From: a bacterium
GTDB taxonomy: Bacteria; Zhuqueibacterota; Zhuqueibacteria; Residuimicrobiales; Krinioviventaceae
Direction: 5' to 3'
Assembly: GCA_024278645.1 (NCBI GenBank)
Contig: JAJRST010000091.1
Span: forward strand, 1 to 5,535
Length of the DNA stretch: 5,535 nt
Part shown: piece after piece, positions 1-5,535 of the stretch
Numbering within the stretch: position 1 is the stretch's first letter
Layout of the letters: each line of letters starts with the position of its first letter
Made by a program: the position numbers and the translations under genes
The notes under the pieces: generated by a model
Databases searched by the model: none
Seen by the model: the letters and a program-made list of their open reading frames with translations, nothing else
What the model was told of the DNA's origin: nothing

Positions 1-264
1 CCCGACAACCTGGACCTCTCGATCATCGACGTCGTTGAAGCGGTTTCGAATAAAGAGGCGTTCGAGTACTCGAGGAGGCTGGCGCGAGAAGAGGGTATCC
101 TCTCCGGCATCTCCTGCGGCGCCGCCGTCGCCGCGGCGGTCAGACTGGGAAAAAGGCCGGAATATGCCGGCAAAACGATTGTCGTCATCCTGCCGGACGG
201 CGGCGAGCGCTACCTGTCCACGGCATTGTTCGACGGTTTGTTCAATAAAGACACGGGCTTATAA
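1..264 (+). CDS. cysK: Cysteine synthase (O-acetylserine sulfhydrylase), C-terminal part
   Basis: This is the final 87 codons of a PLP-dependent enzyme that makes L-cysteine from O-acetylserine and sulfide in the cytoplasm; the start lies off the left edge. The reading frame opens at base 1 and ends at TAA 262-264. Two family signatures are visible. GISCGAA (about residues 38-44 of the fragment) matches the GISSGAA segment of CysK, whose first Ser contacts the PLP ring nitrogen and is kept here. VVILPDGGERYLST matches the C-terminal LP..GERYLST block. The upstream stretch NLDLSIIDVVEAVSNKEAF also aligns with CysK. The end, ALFDGLF followed by a short tail, fits a full-length C-terminus with no CBS domain, which argues against a CBS-domain cystathionine beta-synthase. 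The active-site Lys and most of the fold are outside the window, so the CysK/CysM subtype is inferred. Confidence 0.93.
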   Translation, partial: PDNLDLSIIDVVEAVSNKEAFEYSRRLAREEGILSGISCGAAVAAAVRLGKRPEYAGKTIVVILPDGGERYLSTALFDGLFNKDTGL

Positions 265-271
265 TTCAATA

Positions 272-300
272 TGCAGGGCGCGCCTGTTATACGTCCTGCA
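272..300 (+). terminator. Possible terminator hairpin after cysK
   Basis: TGCAGGGCG (272-280) pairs with CGTCCTGCA (292-300), giving a 9-bp stem with one G-T pair and an 11-base loop. It starts 8 bases after the cysK stop. The downstream bases (301-319) are pyrimidine-rich (cttctttctttt) but have no tight T-run, so termination is plausible and not certain. It could also be an mRNA-stabilising 3' hairpin. In the rest of the 265-464 gap I see no gene and no clear promoter. Confidence 0.4.
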
Positions 301-464
301 CATGAATCTTCTTTCTTTTGCGCTCTCTTGCAACGCTCGCCAAGAAAATCATCTGCGAATCCACATTTTACAGCTATTTATATGTTGAATCCGACAGCGG
401 CTCGTCCGCGAGATTTATTTTCAGAGTAAAAACAGATCGACATGCTGCATTGCCAGGCATTTTT

Positions 465-471
465 TGGAGGG
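465..471 (+). promoter_or_regulatory. Shine-Dalgarno deciding the start of the exported protein gene
   Basis: TGGAGGG lies 5 bases before the ATG at 477. It is a near-perfect anti-16S match. An in-frame ATG at 318 has no such site and would add 53 residues before an otherwise N-terminal signal sequence, so 477 is preferred. Confidence 0.8.
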
Positions 472-476
472 TATCC

Positions 477-1640
477 ATGACCACGTCCAAAGCGCGTTTC
501 GCGCTCCTTACATTGTTAATTTCTTCGTTCACCTTTATGTTCTGCTCCAGCGGCGGCTATCAAAACTGGTATGCCGAAGAGGGACAGGAAGAAGAAGATT
601 TGCTCGGCGGCTTGTTCAGCGAGGATGATTACAGCGCCGACCAGGCCGAACAACCGGTGACATCCGGGCGCTGGGATAGCTGGTACAACGAAGATCAAAG
701 CGCTCGGGAGCCGAGCCAGGATCCTTTCGAAGCGCCTGAAAGCACAAAGCAGGCGCCCCCGGTTCAGCCGCGAACCCCGGACATCGTCGCATCGTCAAAA
801 TACTCGCCGGAATTCAAAGTGACGGTGGTGCGCGAGGAAAAACTGGCGCAAAGCAACAAGATCAGGTTGCTGTTGCAAAGCAACGTGCGCATTCCCGAGC
901 TTGAAGAGTCGAATTGGAAAGTGCTGAAAAAAGCGCAAATGACGCAAATCGACGGCGACGCGGTGTTGGCCTCCTTGAATTCTTCCGAGACAGACGAGAA
1001 TGGTCTGATCCGGGCGGTCATTTCGCCGACAAACCCCAACGAGTATTTCGGTTTTGTGCCGCTGGAGCAGGCGGGTTTGAACGCCGCCGGCTTTGCCGCG
1101 CCTTATGACGCCCTGTCGCTGCATGCCGTCACTTTTAATTTTACCGCGCCGACGAATCAAAGCTTTAAATATCAGTACAGTTTTCAAACGTATAATATCA
1201 AATCCGTTGTTTCGGCCTTTGCCGAATATATGATTACCCCGCACGTTAAAAAAGTGCGGATCAATATACTTGATTCGGAAACGCATTACCCCGTCTCCGA
1301 CGCCGTCGTCACCATCACCGGGTCGCCGCCGTCGCCGATGAAAATTTTGTCGCCATACATTGCCAAAACGGAACTGCTGGTGCACGCCGTTAAAACGGCG
1401 CCGGACTATGTGCTCTCCGAGGTCAAACAAAAAACAGGGACAAACGGCCTGTTGCTGTCGTTCTATTATCCTTTCACCTATAAAATTAATATTGTGCACG
1501 CCAACTATTTCTATGTCACTCAGGATATCGCCATCGACGATAAAACGGAGACGCTTGATTTTTACCTTTCCCGGCGTCCCGAAAATGTTCGCATCATCGA
1601 ACAAGATGGCGACGCGGTGGTGGTTGAACCGCAGCAATGA
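477..1640 (+). CDS. Exported lipoprotein-like protein with two beta-sandwich-like domains, unknown function
   Basis: A 387-aa protein I do not recognise. Residues 1-25 look like an export signal: a Lys/Arg start (MTTSKAR), then the hydrophobic run FALLTLLISSFTFMF, then Cys23-Ser-Ser-Gly-Gly. Cys23 could be a lipidation site, but FMFC is a poor lipobox, so ordinary signal-peptidase cleavage or a non-consensus lipoprotein are both possible. Residues 28-100 are acidic and Pro/Gln-rich, probably disordered, and carry two similar segments, YQNWYAEEGQ (28-37) and RWDSWYNEDQ (65-74). Residues ~112-225 and ~256-366 are beta-rich. The second resembles a carboxypeptidase-regulatory/CNA-B-like fold: alternating strands, PVSDAVVTITG at 272-282, then GTNGL. 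Both domains carry a T-(D/G)-x-N-G-L turn (172-177, 320-325). The likely place is the periplasm or cell surface. It has its own ribosome site and terminator, so it looks monocistronic. No catalytic motif is visible; a binding or structural role is a guess. Confidence 0.85.
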   Translation: MTTSKARFALLTLLISSFTFMFCSSGGYQNWYAEEGQEEEDLLGGLFSEDDYSADQAEQPVTSGRWDSWYNEDQSAREPSQDPFEAPESTKQAPPVQPRTPDIVASSKYSPEFKVTVVREEKLAQSNKIRLLLQSNVRIPELEESNWKVLKKAQMTQIDGDAVLASLNSSETDENGLIRAVISPTNPNEYFGFVPLEQAGLNAAGFAAPYDALSLHAVTFNFTAPTNQSFKYQYSFQTYNIKSVVSAFAEYMITPHVKKVRINILDSETHYPVSDAVVTITGSPPSPMKILSPYIAKTELLVHAVKTAPDYVLSEVKQKTGTNGLLLSFYYPFTYKINIVHANYFYVTQDIAIDDKTETLDFYLSRRPENVRIIEQDGDAVVVEPQQ

Positions 1641-1648
1641 AAACCTGC

Positions 1649-1676
1649 AAGGCGGCGGCCCTGCCGCTGCCTTTTT
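1649..1676 (+). terminator. Rho-independent terminator of the exported protein gene
   Basis: GGCGGCGG (1651-1658) pairs with CCGCTGCC (1664-1671) over 8 bp with one G-T pair and a 5-base loop CCCTG. TTTTT (1672-1676) follows at once, and AA at 1649-1650 can extend the stem. It begins 8 bases after the TGA at 1638-1640, the expected position. Confidence 0.85.
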
Positions 1677-1832
1677 ACACCTCTGTTCAGCCCCGGATGC
1701 CAAATCGGCAAAACCATTCAGAGACATTCGTAAAACTTGCGCCGCTTCAATTTCTCCGTTCCGCTTGTCCAATGCCTGAGCCCCGAAGGCTTTTTTCTCT
1801 CGTTTTGCGCGGCAATCGCCGAATGATCAACA

Positions 1833-1876
1833 TTGACAAATCGTGCAGCATTTTTTGAGAATTTTTTGTATATTAA
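1833..1876 (+). promoter_or_regulatory. Probable glyS promoter region
   Basis: A perfect TTGACA lies at 1833-1838, but the hexamer 17 bases on (TGAGAA, 1856-1861) is a poor -10. A better -10-like element, TATATT (1869-1874), follows a T-tract and a TG, but sits 30 bases from the TTGACA. This AT-rich block most likely holds the start signal for glyS; the exact elements are unsure. Confidence 0.35.
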
Positions 1877-1948
1877 CTTTTTAATAAAATTCCGCCAACC
1901 TCACCGCAGGCAACAACTGTTTTTTGATGATAAACAAAGGAAATTGTC

Positions 1949-3427
1949 ATGACTGCTCAAGACAACAAGATGGAAAAACTGGTATCGATGTGCAAGCGTC
2001 GAGGGTTTATTTTCGGCTCCAGCGAAATTTACGGCGGACTTTCCGCGGTGTATGATTACGGTCCCCTCGGCGCCGAGCTGAAAAAGAATATCAAGGATTT
2101 CTGGTGGAAGTGGATGGTGCAAAAGCGCGACAATATCGTCGGCCTGGACGCCGCCATCCTGATGCACCCGCGCGTGTGGGAGGCCTCCGGCCACGTGGCC
2201 GGCTTTCAGGACCCGCTGGTCGACTGTCGCGTCACCAAAAACCGCTATCGCGCCGACCAGGTTTTTGTCCTGCGCCCCAAGGACGGCGTGGACAGCCCGC
2301 TGATGTTTGCGTTTCGAGAAGGCGACGACGAGGCGGCGGAAAAGAAAATCCGTAAAATCGCCAAACAGAATCCGGAGAAATATGAAAAGATCGTACTGAC
2401 GGAAATTCCGGTGGAGGAGTTCGATAAAATCGTTGGACCGGATGTGAAAGAGCCGGGCACGCTGACCGAACCGCGCCAGTTCAATCTCATGTTCAAGACG
2501 CATGTGGGGCCGGTGGAGGACAGCGCCAGCGTCGTTTACATGCGGCCGGAGACGGCGCAGGGCATCTATGTTAATTTCGGCAACGTGGTCAACTCGACGC
2601 GCGTCAAAGTGCCCTTTGGCATTGCGCAAATCGGCAAGGCCTTTCGCAACGAAATCACCACGGAAAACTATATCTTTCGCACGCGTGAATTCGAGCAGAT
2701 GGAAATGCAGTTTTTTGTGCGTCCGGGAAGCGACATGGAATGGTTTGAAACATGGAAGCAGGATCGCATCGACTATTACAACGCCCTGGGCATCACCCGT
2801 GAAAAGCTGCGCTTTCACGAACACGGCGAGGGCGAGCTGGCGCACTATGCCGCCGCCGCCTTTGACATCGAATACCAATTCCCCTTTGGCTGGAAAGAGT
2901 TGGAAGGCATCCACAACCGCACGGATTTTGATCTCAAGCGGCACCAGGAATACTCGGGCAAGGACCAATCCTATTTTGACGACGAGACCAAAGAAAAGTA
3001 CATTCCCTACATCATCGAAACCTCGGCCGGCTGCGACCGCACGCTGCTCACCGTGCTCGTCGACGCCTTTGAAGAGCAGCAGCTCGAAAAGGACTCGCGC
3101 ACCGTGTTGCACCTGCACCCGGCCGTGGCGCCGATCAAAGCCGGCATCTTCCCGCTGGTCAAGAAAGATGGGTTGTCGGAGATCGCCCGTACGCTGTACG
3201 ACGAACTGAAGCATTATTACCCGGTGTTTTACGACGAGGGCGGCGCCGTTGGCAGACGCTACCGCCGCCAGGACGAGATCGGCACGCCTTTTTGCTTTAC
3301 CATCGACTTTCAGACAAAAGAGGATGACACCGTCACCGTGCGCGATCGCGACTCCATGCAGCAGCAGCGCATCCCCATCAGCGGCGTTTACGATTACTTG
3401 TTCAATAAAATTGATAAAGGCGAATAG
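1949..3427 (+). CDS. glyS: Glycyl-tRNA synthetase (class II, eukaryote-like alpha2 type)
   Basis: A complete 492-aa cytoplasmic enzyme that charges tRNA-Gly with glycine using ATP. The start ATG has AAAGGA 7 bases upstream. The N-terminal block SSEIYGG.SAVYDYGPLG (24-41) is diagnostic of the single-chain GlyRS family. Motif 1 lies around HPRVWEASGHVAGFQDP (73-89). MRPETAQGIYVNF (198-210) and FRNE of motif 2 (232-235) belong to the ATP/glycine site. Motif 3 is ETSAGCDRTLL (357-367). The anticodon-binding domain runs from about 385 to the end and includes PAVAPIKAGIFPLVKK and GRRYRRQDEIGTPFC. Residues ~121-175 form a Lys/Glu-rich insertion between motifs 1 and 2, as is common in the family. Length is normal and there are no frameshifts. 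This is not the two-subunit GlyQ/GlyS type; some databases call it glyQS. It appears monocistronic, with an AT-rich leader and a strong terminator 5 bases after the stop. Confidence 0.98.
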   Translation: MTAQDNKMEKLVSMCKRRGFIFGSSEIYGGLSAVYDYGPLGAELKKNIKDFWWKWMVQKRDNIVGLDAAILMHPRVWEASGHVAGFQDPLVDCRVTKNRYRADQVFVLRPKDGVDSPLMFAFREGDDEAAEKKIRKIAKQNPEKYEKIVLTEIPVEEFDKIVGPDVKEPGTLTEPRQFNLMFKTHVGPVEDSASVVYMRPETAQGIYVNFGNVVNSTRVKVPFGIAQIGKAFRNEITTENYIFRTREFEQMEMQFFVRPGSDMEWFETWKQDRIDYYNALGITREKLRFHEHGEGELAHYAAAAFDIEYQFPFGWKELEGIHNRTDFDLKRHQEYSGKDQSYFDDETKEKYIPYIIETSAGCDRTLLTVLVDAFEEQQLEKDSRTVLHLHPAVAPIKAGIFPLVKKDGLSEIARTLYDELKHYYPVFYDEGGAVGRRYRRQDEIGTPFCFTIDFQTKEDDTVTVRDRDSMQQQRIPISGVYDYLFNKIDKGE

Positions 3428-3432
3428 CACGA

Positions 3433-3460
3433 AAAAAGCCCGGTTGGCGCCGGGCTTTTT
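3433..3460. terminator. Bidirectional rho-independent terminator between convergent genes
   Basis: AAAAA (3433-3437), then GCCCGG (3438-3443), a loop TTGGCG, CCGGGC (3450-3455) and TTTTT (3456-3460). The 6-bp GC stem is flanked by an A-tract and a T-tract that pair with each other, so it reads as stem plus T-run on both strands. It lies just after the glyS stop and 56 bases beyond the stop of the convergent minus-strand gene at 3517. Confidence 0.92.
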
Positions 3461-3516
3461 GTCTTGTTATCGTATGAAAAAATCAATCCCTGGGATGCGA
3501 TTCAGGGTTTTGCAAC

Positions 3517-4734
3517 TTATTCTTCCTGCTGATTCTTTTCCTTTTGCAGCTCCTCACGCAGCTTTTTCAACAACGCCTCCATGCGTTCACGCTCACGCTG
3601 CATTCGCTCCCGGCGCAGCGCTTCCGATTCCTGCTCTTGCCTGCTTTTTTGCTTCAGCCGCTCCTCCATGGCCCTGATGTCTCGCTGCTGCTGCTTTTTG
3701 CTCTTCTTTTTCGACCCCTTTTTCACCTGCTCTGTTTTTGCAGGTTCTCCCGAAGCCTGTTGTTGTCGCGGCTGCGGCGGCTTGCCCTTTTTCAGACGCA
3801 AGCTGACGCCAAAATTAAAGCGCCACTCCGGCAGATTCGGCACCGTCTCCCAGGGTTTTTGCACGATCCGGACGCCGTTTTCCTCGTAAAGGGTTTCGTC
3901 ATCCTTGCCCTGCAGCAGAATATCGATGCTGCTTTCGATGCGGATATAAGGGTTGAACTGGTAAATGAATCCCGGCGTGACGTAGAGGCTGTTTTCGCGC
4001 GTGTAGGCCGTCGCCGGCGGCGGCTGTAAAAAGTAACGCCCATGCGCTTCGGTAAAAAAACCGAGCTTCTTTCCCATGATGCGCAGGGCCGTTCCGACGA
4101 TCAATTCCTGCGTAGCCGCGGCCGTCATGATGGTATCGGCCTCATTATCGGTCAGCTTTATGCCCTTGTCGTTATGGTTAAAGTAGCCCAAGTTCACATC
4201 CAGGGAAAAACCGGACTGTGGCTCGCCGGGCCTGCTGTTTATGGAAAGCAAGCCCATGCCGCCAAAGCCCACGGCGCCGGCGGCGTAGGGATTCAACGGG
4301 ATGTTGTGAGTCGCCCCCGTAGGCAGGCGGAGGTCCAGTTGCAGCGCCATTTTCAGCGGCGCCAGGTAAGGACCGATGGAGCCGAGTTTGAGGTTGAGCA
4401 GCACGTCGCCGGGGGAATCGCTTTCGTCATCGCTTTGGTGATTTTTTTGCGAAATGATGGGAATGACGCCGATCTGCCAATGATTGGCGACGCCCCAGTA
4501 AATGCCGGCGCTCGTCTGCGAATCCCAAACCGTCACGCCGGACTCGATGCCGTTGGGGCCGGTGAAAATATCCTGCTTTGCGTAAAAGCGTCCCTGGCCG
4601 GAAAGGTAGAGGGCGCCGCGATAGATATTCCACGCCGAACCCACGTGCCTTGGGCCGCTTTCATAATTGGCGCCAAAGGCCAAGAGCTCGCACGTCGTCA
4701 TTAAAATAAGAAAAACGAATATTCTGCTGCGCAA
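3517..4734 (-). CDS. Outer-membrane beta-barrel-like protein with charged coiled-coil C-terminal tail
   Basis: About 405 aa from the TTG at 4734, chosen because AAAGGTGA lies 5 bases before it. The resulting N-terminus MRSRIFVFLILMTTCELLAFGA is a good signal peptide, with likely cleavage near residue 21. A GTG at 4743 in the same frame is an alternative. The frame stays open to a TTG at 4812, but that would bury the signal peptide. Residues ~25-315 show short amphipathic, aromatic-ended strands separated by polar turns, ending in WRFNFGVSLRLK, like a final barrel strand. The pattern GDVLLNLKL (109-117) followed by ALQLDLRLPTG (130-140) recalls the broad family of MetA-pathway phenol-degradation-like putative outer-membrane transporters. 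Residues ~316-405 are quite different: a Lys/Gln/Pro linker, then a Glu/Arg/Lys-rich helix with heptad-like spacing (ERLKQKSRQEQ to the end), which should be periplasmic if the barrel model holds. No substrate can be named. Confidence 0.85.
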   Translation of the reverse strand: MRSRIFVFLILMTTCELLAFGANYESGPRHVGSAWNIYRGALYLSGQGRFYAKQDIFTGPNGIESGVTVWDSQTSAGIYWGVANHWQIGVIPIISQKNHQSDDESDSPGDVLLNLKLGSIGPYLAPLKMALQLDLRLPTGATHNIPLNPYAAGAVGFGGMGLLSINSRPGEPQSGFSLDVNLGYFNHNDKGIKLTDNEADTIMTAAATQELIVGTALRIMGKKLGFFTEAHGRYFLQPPPATAYTRENSLYVTPGFIYQFNPYIRIESSIDILLQGKDDETLYEENGVRIVQKPWETVPNLPEWRFNFGVSLRLKKGKPPQPRQQQASGEPAKTEQVKKGSKKKSKKQQQRDIRAMEERLKQKSRQEQESEALRRERMQRERERMEALLKKLREELQKEKNQQEE

Positions 4735-4739
4735 AGAGG

Positions 4740-4747
4740 TCACCTTT
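4740..4747 (-). promoter_or_regulatory. Shine-Dalgarno for the TTG start of the barrel protein
   Basis: Read on the minus strand, AAAGGTGA (4747 to 4740) matches the anti-Shine-Dalgarno partner and sits 5 bases before TTG 4734-4732. It overlaps the alternative GTG (4743-4741), for which no well-placed site is visible, so the TTG is favoured. Confidence 0.55.
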
Positions 4748-4782
4748 AATGCAAATGTCAAAGTCGGATTGTGCCGCGAGCG

Positions 4783-4798
4783 CCGGTTTGTTAACCGG
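4783..4798. repeat. Perfect 6-bp inverted repeat upstream of the barrel gene
   Basis: CCGGTT (4783-4788), loop TGTT, AACCGG (4793-4798). It lies about 49 bases upstream of the TTG start. In the transcript it would be a small hairpin in the leader; in DNA it could be an operator. No T-run follows on the minus strand, so it is not a terminator for the activator gene. Confidence 0.5.
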
Positions 4799-4954
4799 GA
4801 AAGGTCAAGCAAATATCACACCGATCATCAGTCCGACATGTTCCAAAGCCGCGGCGATCGAACCTTCCAAGCTCGTCGCATCGATTGACGCAGCTTTTCC
4901 CCGCCATGGTCCGCAAGCAAGAGGCTTGACCGTTTACAGGGCAAATAGAATAAT

Positions 4955-4983
4955 AATTTACAAAACGCCGTGCATCTTTACAA
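4955..4983 (-). promoter_or_regulatory. Weak sigma-70-like promoter candidate for the barrel gene
   Basis: On the minus strand TTGTAA (4983-4978) and TAAATT (4960-4955) are spaced by exactly 17 bases, each matching the consensus at 4 of 6 positions. It would give a leader of roughly 210 bases. The region is AT-rich, so a chance match is quite possible. Confidence 0.3.
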
Positions 4984-5053
4984 GTTCCGTCTTTCCGAAA
5001 AAGAATATCCCCTTTTACATGATGAACTGCAAGGCAATAATTTACGGCATTCA

Positions 5054-5535
5054 TTAAACAATCTGGTATTTTTGCAGCTTTTCGCGCAGCGTTTTGCGGG
5101 CGATGCCCAGCCGCCGCGCCGCTTCGCTTTTGTTGTTGTTGACCTGCCGCATAACGGCGAGAATATGCTCCTTTTCCAGTTCTCGCAGTTTGGCGCTGTC
5201 CGTGCGCGGCGCCATCCGCGCCGCCTTGGGTTTTGCAAAAGAGGCCAGGGTGATTTTGTCGCTTTTTTCCATGATCACCGCCCGTTCGATGATATTCTTC
5301 AGCTCGCGCACATTGCCGGGGAAATCGTAACGCAACAGCCAGTCCATGGCCTCGTCGCTGAAACCGCTCAAGTGCTTTTCGTAATGGTTGTTGAAATAAT
5401 CGAAATAATAATCCACGAGCAGCAGAATGTCGTCGCCGCGTTCGCGCAGCGGCGGCGCTTCGATTTGCACAACGTTCAGGCGATAGTACAAATCCTCGCG
5501 AAAGGTCTTGTCGGCGACCATCTCGTACAAATCCC
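5054..5535 (-). CDS. Sigma-54-dependent transcriptional activator, C-terminal part
   Basis: The last 159 residues of an NtrC-family enhancer-binding protein; the N-terminal part is beyond the right edge, with the frame still open there. The fragment begins near the end of the AAA+ domain. FREDLYYRLNVV (11-22) carries the two Arg-finger-type arginines, followed by the family block PPLRER.DDI. PGNVRELKNIIERAVIM (72-88) contains the sensor-II arginine. A variable linker (about 95-115) leads to a Fis-type helix-turn-helix at 120-156, with NNNKSEAARRLGIARKTLREKL as its core. It would bind enhancer DNA and use ATP to open sigma-54 promoters. The sensing domain is not visible, so whether it is a response regulator (receiver domain) or another subtype cannot be said. 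The stop is TAA at 5056-5054. The barrel gene follows downstream on the same strand after 319 bases. Confidence 0.95.
   Translation of the reverse strand, partial: DLYEMVADKTFREDLYYRLNVVQIEAPPLRERGDDILLLVDYYFDYFNNHYEKHLSGFSDEAMDWLLRYDFPGNVRELKNIIERAVIMEKSDKITLASFAKPKAARMAPRTDSAKLRELEKEHILAVMRQVNNNKSEAARRLGIARKTLREKLQKYQIV

Larger units (their letters stand above)
1641..1948. other. Intergenic gap between the exported protein gene and glyS
   Basis: 308 bases without a credible gene. It holds the terminator at 1649-1676. A weaker hairpin AGCC (1779-1782)/GGCT (1788-1791) precedes a T-run (1791-1796); its stem is only 4 bp. From about 1849 the sequence becomes strongly AT-rich, probably the glyS promoter and leader. 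AAAGGA at 1936-1941 is the ribosome site, 7 bases before the glyS ATG. I see no T-box or other tRNA-sensing leader: the gap lacks the long structured stems and a clear antiterminator/terminator pair. Confidence 0.6.
4735..5053. other. Intergenic gap upstream of the barrel gene
   Basis: 319 bases between the sigma-54 activator stop and the barrel gene start, both on the minus strand. Short open frames here look unlike real proteins. I see no strong intrinsic terminator after the activator. Contents I can support are the inverted repeat at 4783-4798, a weak promoter-like pair at 4955-4983, and an AT-rich patch at about 4945-4965. I looked for a sigma-54 -24/-12 promoter (GG, 10 bases, GC in a TGGCAC/TTGC context) on the minus strand and found none convincing. 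Confidence 0.6.

Noticed and set aside
35..388. A 117-codon plus-strand open frame overlapping the cysK end
   Set aside because: It lies out of frame inside cysK and its product is Arg/Ser/Cys-rich without family features.
318..476. Upstream ATG extension of the exported protein
   Set aside because: It has no Shine-Dalgarno and would place 53 residues before the signal sequence. ATG 477 has TGGAGGG 5 bases upstream.
795..1772. A 325-codon minus-strand open frame over the exported protein gene
   Set aside because: Its composition is Arg/His/Phe-rich and it runs opposite a gene with a good Shine-Dalgarno, signal peptide and terminator. No recognisable protein.
1779..1796. Hairpin AGCC/GGCT followed by six T as a second terminator
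   Set aside because: The stem is only 4 bp, and a far stronger terminator lies 100 bases upstream, so there is nothing left to terminate on this strand.
1677..1948. T-box or other riboswitch leader for glyS
   Set aside because: No conserved T-box sequence, no specifier-loop-like long stem, and no terminator/antiterminator pair before the glyS ribosome site.
1901..3430. A 509-codon open frame on the minus strand across all of glyS
   Set aside because: It is antisense to an unmistakable GlyRS. The translation is a low-complexity Val/Phe/His/Arg mix with no domains, a typical shadow of codon bias in the real gene.
4791..5057. Small genes in the gap upstream of the barrel gene (both strands)
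   Set aside because: The frames have no good ribosome sites and Cys/Arg-rich products unlike real proteins.

Overview
The window (about 55% GC by eye) looks like chromosomal DNA from a Gram-negative-type bacterium. It encodes an exported beta-barrel-like protein, a lipoprotein-like or secreted protein, and the end of a sigma-54 activator. The glycyl-tRNA synthetase is the single-chain, eukaryote-like class II form. Its motif 3 reads ETSAGCDR rather than the more common EPS.G.DR, and its C-terminal domain closely resembles what I recall of Bacteroidota/Calditrichota-type enzymes. I therefore favour a member of the FCB group (for example a Calditrichota/KSB1-like lineage). This is inference from memory, not from a search.

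Layout, left to right. (1) 1-264 (+): the last 87 codons of a PLP-dependent cysteine synthase, followed by a 9-bp hairpin that may be its terminator. (2) 477-1640 (+): an unrecognised exported protein of 387 aa, with its own strong Shine-Dalgarno and a convincing intrinsic terminator at 1649-1676. (3) 1641-1948: a non-coding gap whose last ~100 bases are AT-rich and probably hold the glyS promoter. (4) 1949-3427 (+): glyS, complete. (5) 3433-3460: a symmetric A-tract/stem/T-tract terminator that can serve both glyS and the convergent gene. (6) 3517-4734 (-): an outer-membrane beta-barrel-like protein with a signal peptide and an unusual ~90-residue charged, coiled-coil-like C-terminal tail. 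(7) 4735-5053: a non-coding gap with a perfect 6-bp inverted repeat and a weak promoter-like pair. (8) 5054-5535 (-): the C-terminal half of a sigma-54-dependent activator (end of the AAA+ domain plus a Fis-type helix-turn-helix), cut by the window edge.

The genes do not form one obvious pathway. Cysteine synthase and GlyRS are housekeeping genes with their own transcription signals. The two envelope proteins are lineage-type hypotheticals. The sigma-54 activator lies upstream of the barrel gene on the same strand, but a 319-base gap separates them and I found no clear -24/-12 promoter there. I see no mobile element, CRISPR array, tRNA, rRNA or obvious new multi-gene system. The items most worth a second look are the barrel protein with its charged tail and the exported protein with its W-Y repeats and two similar beta domains.
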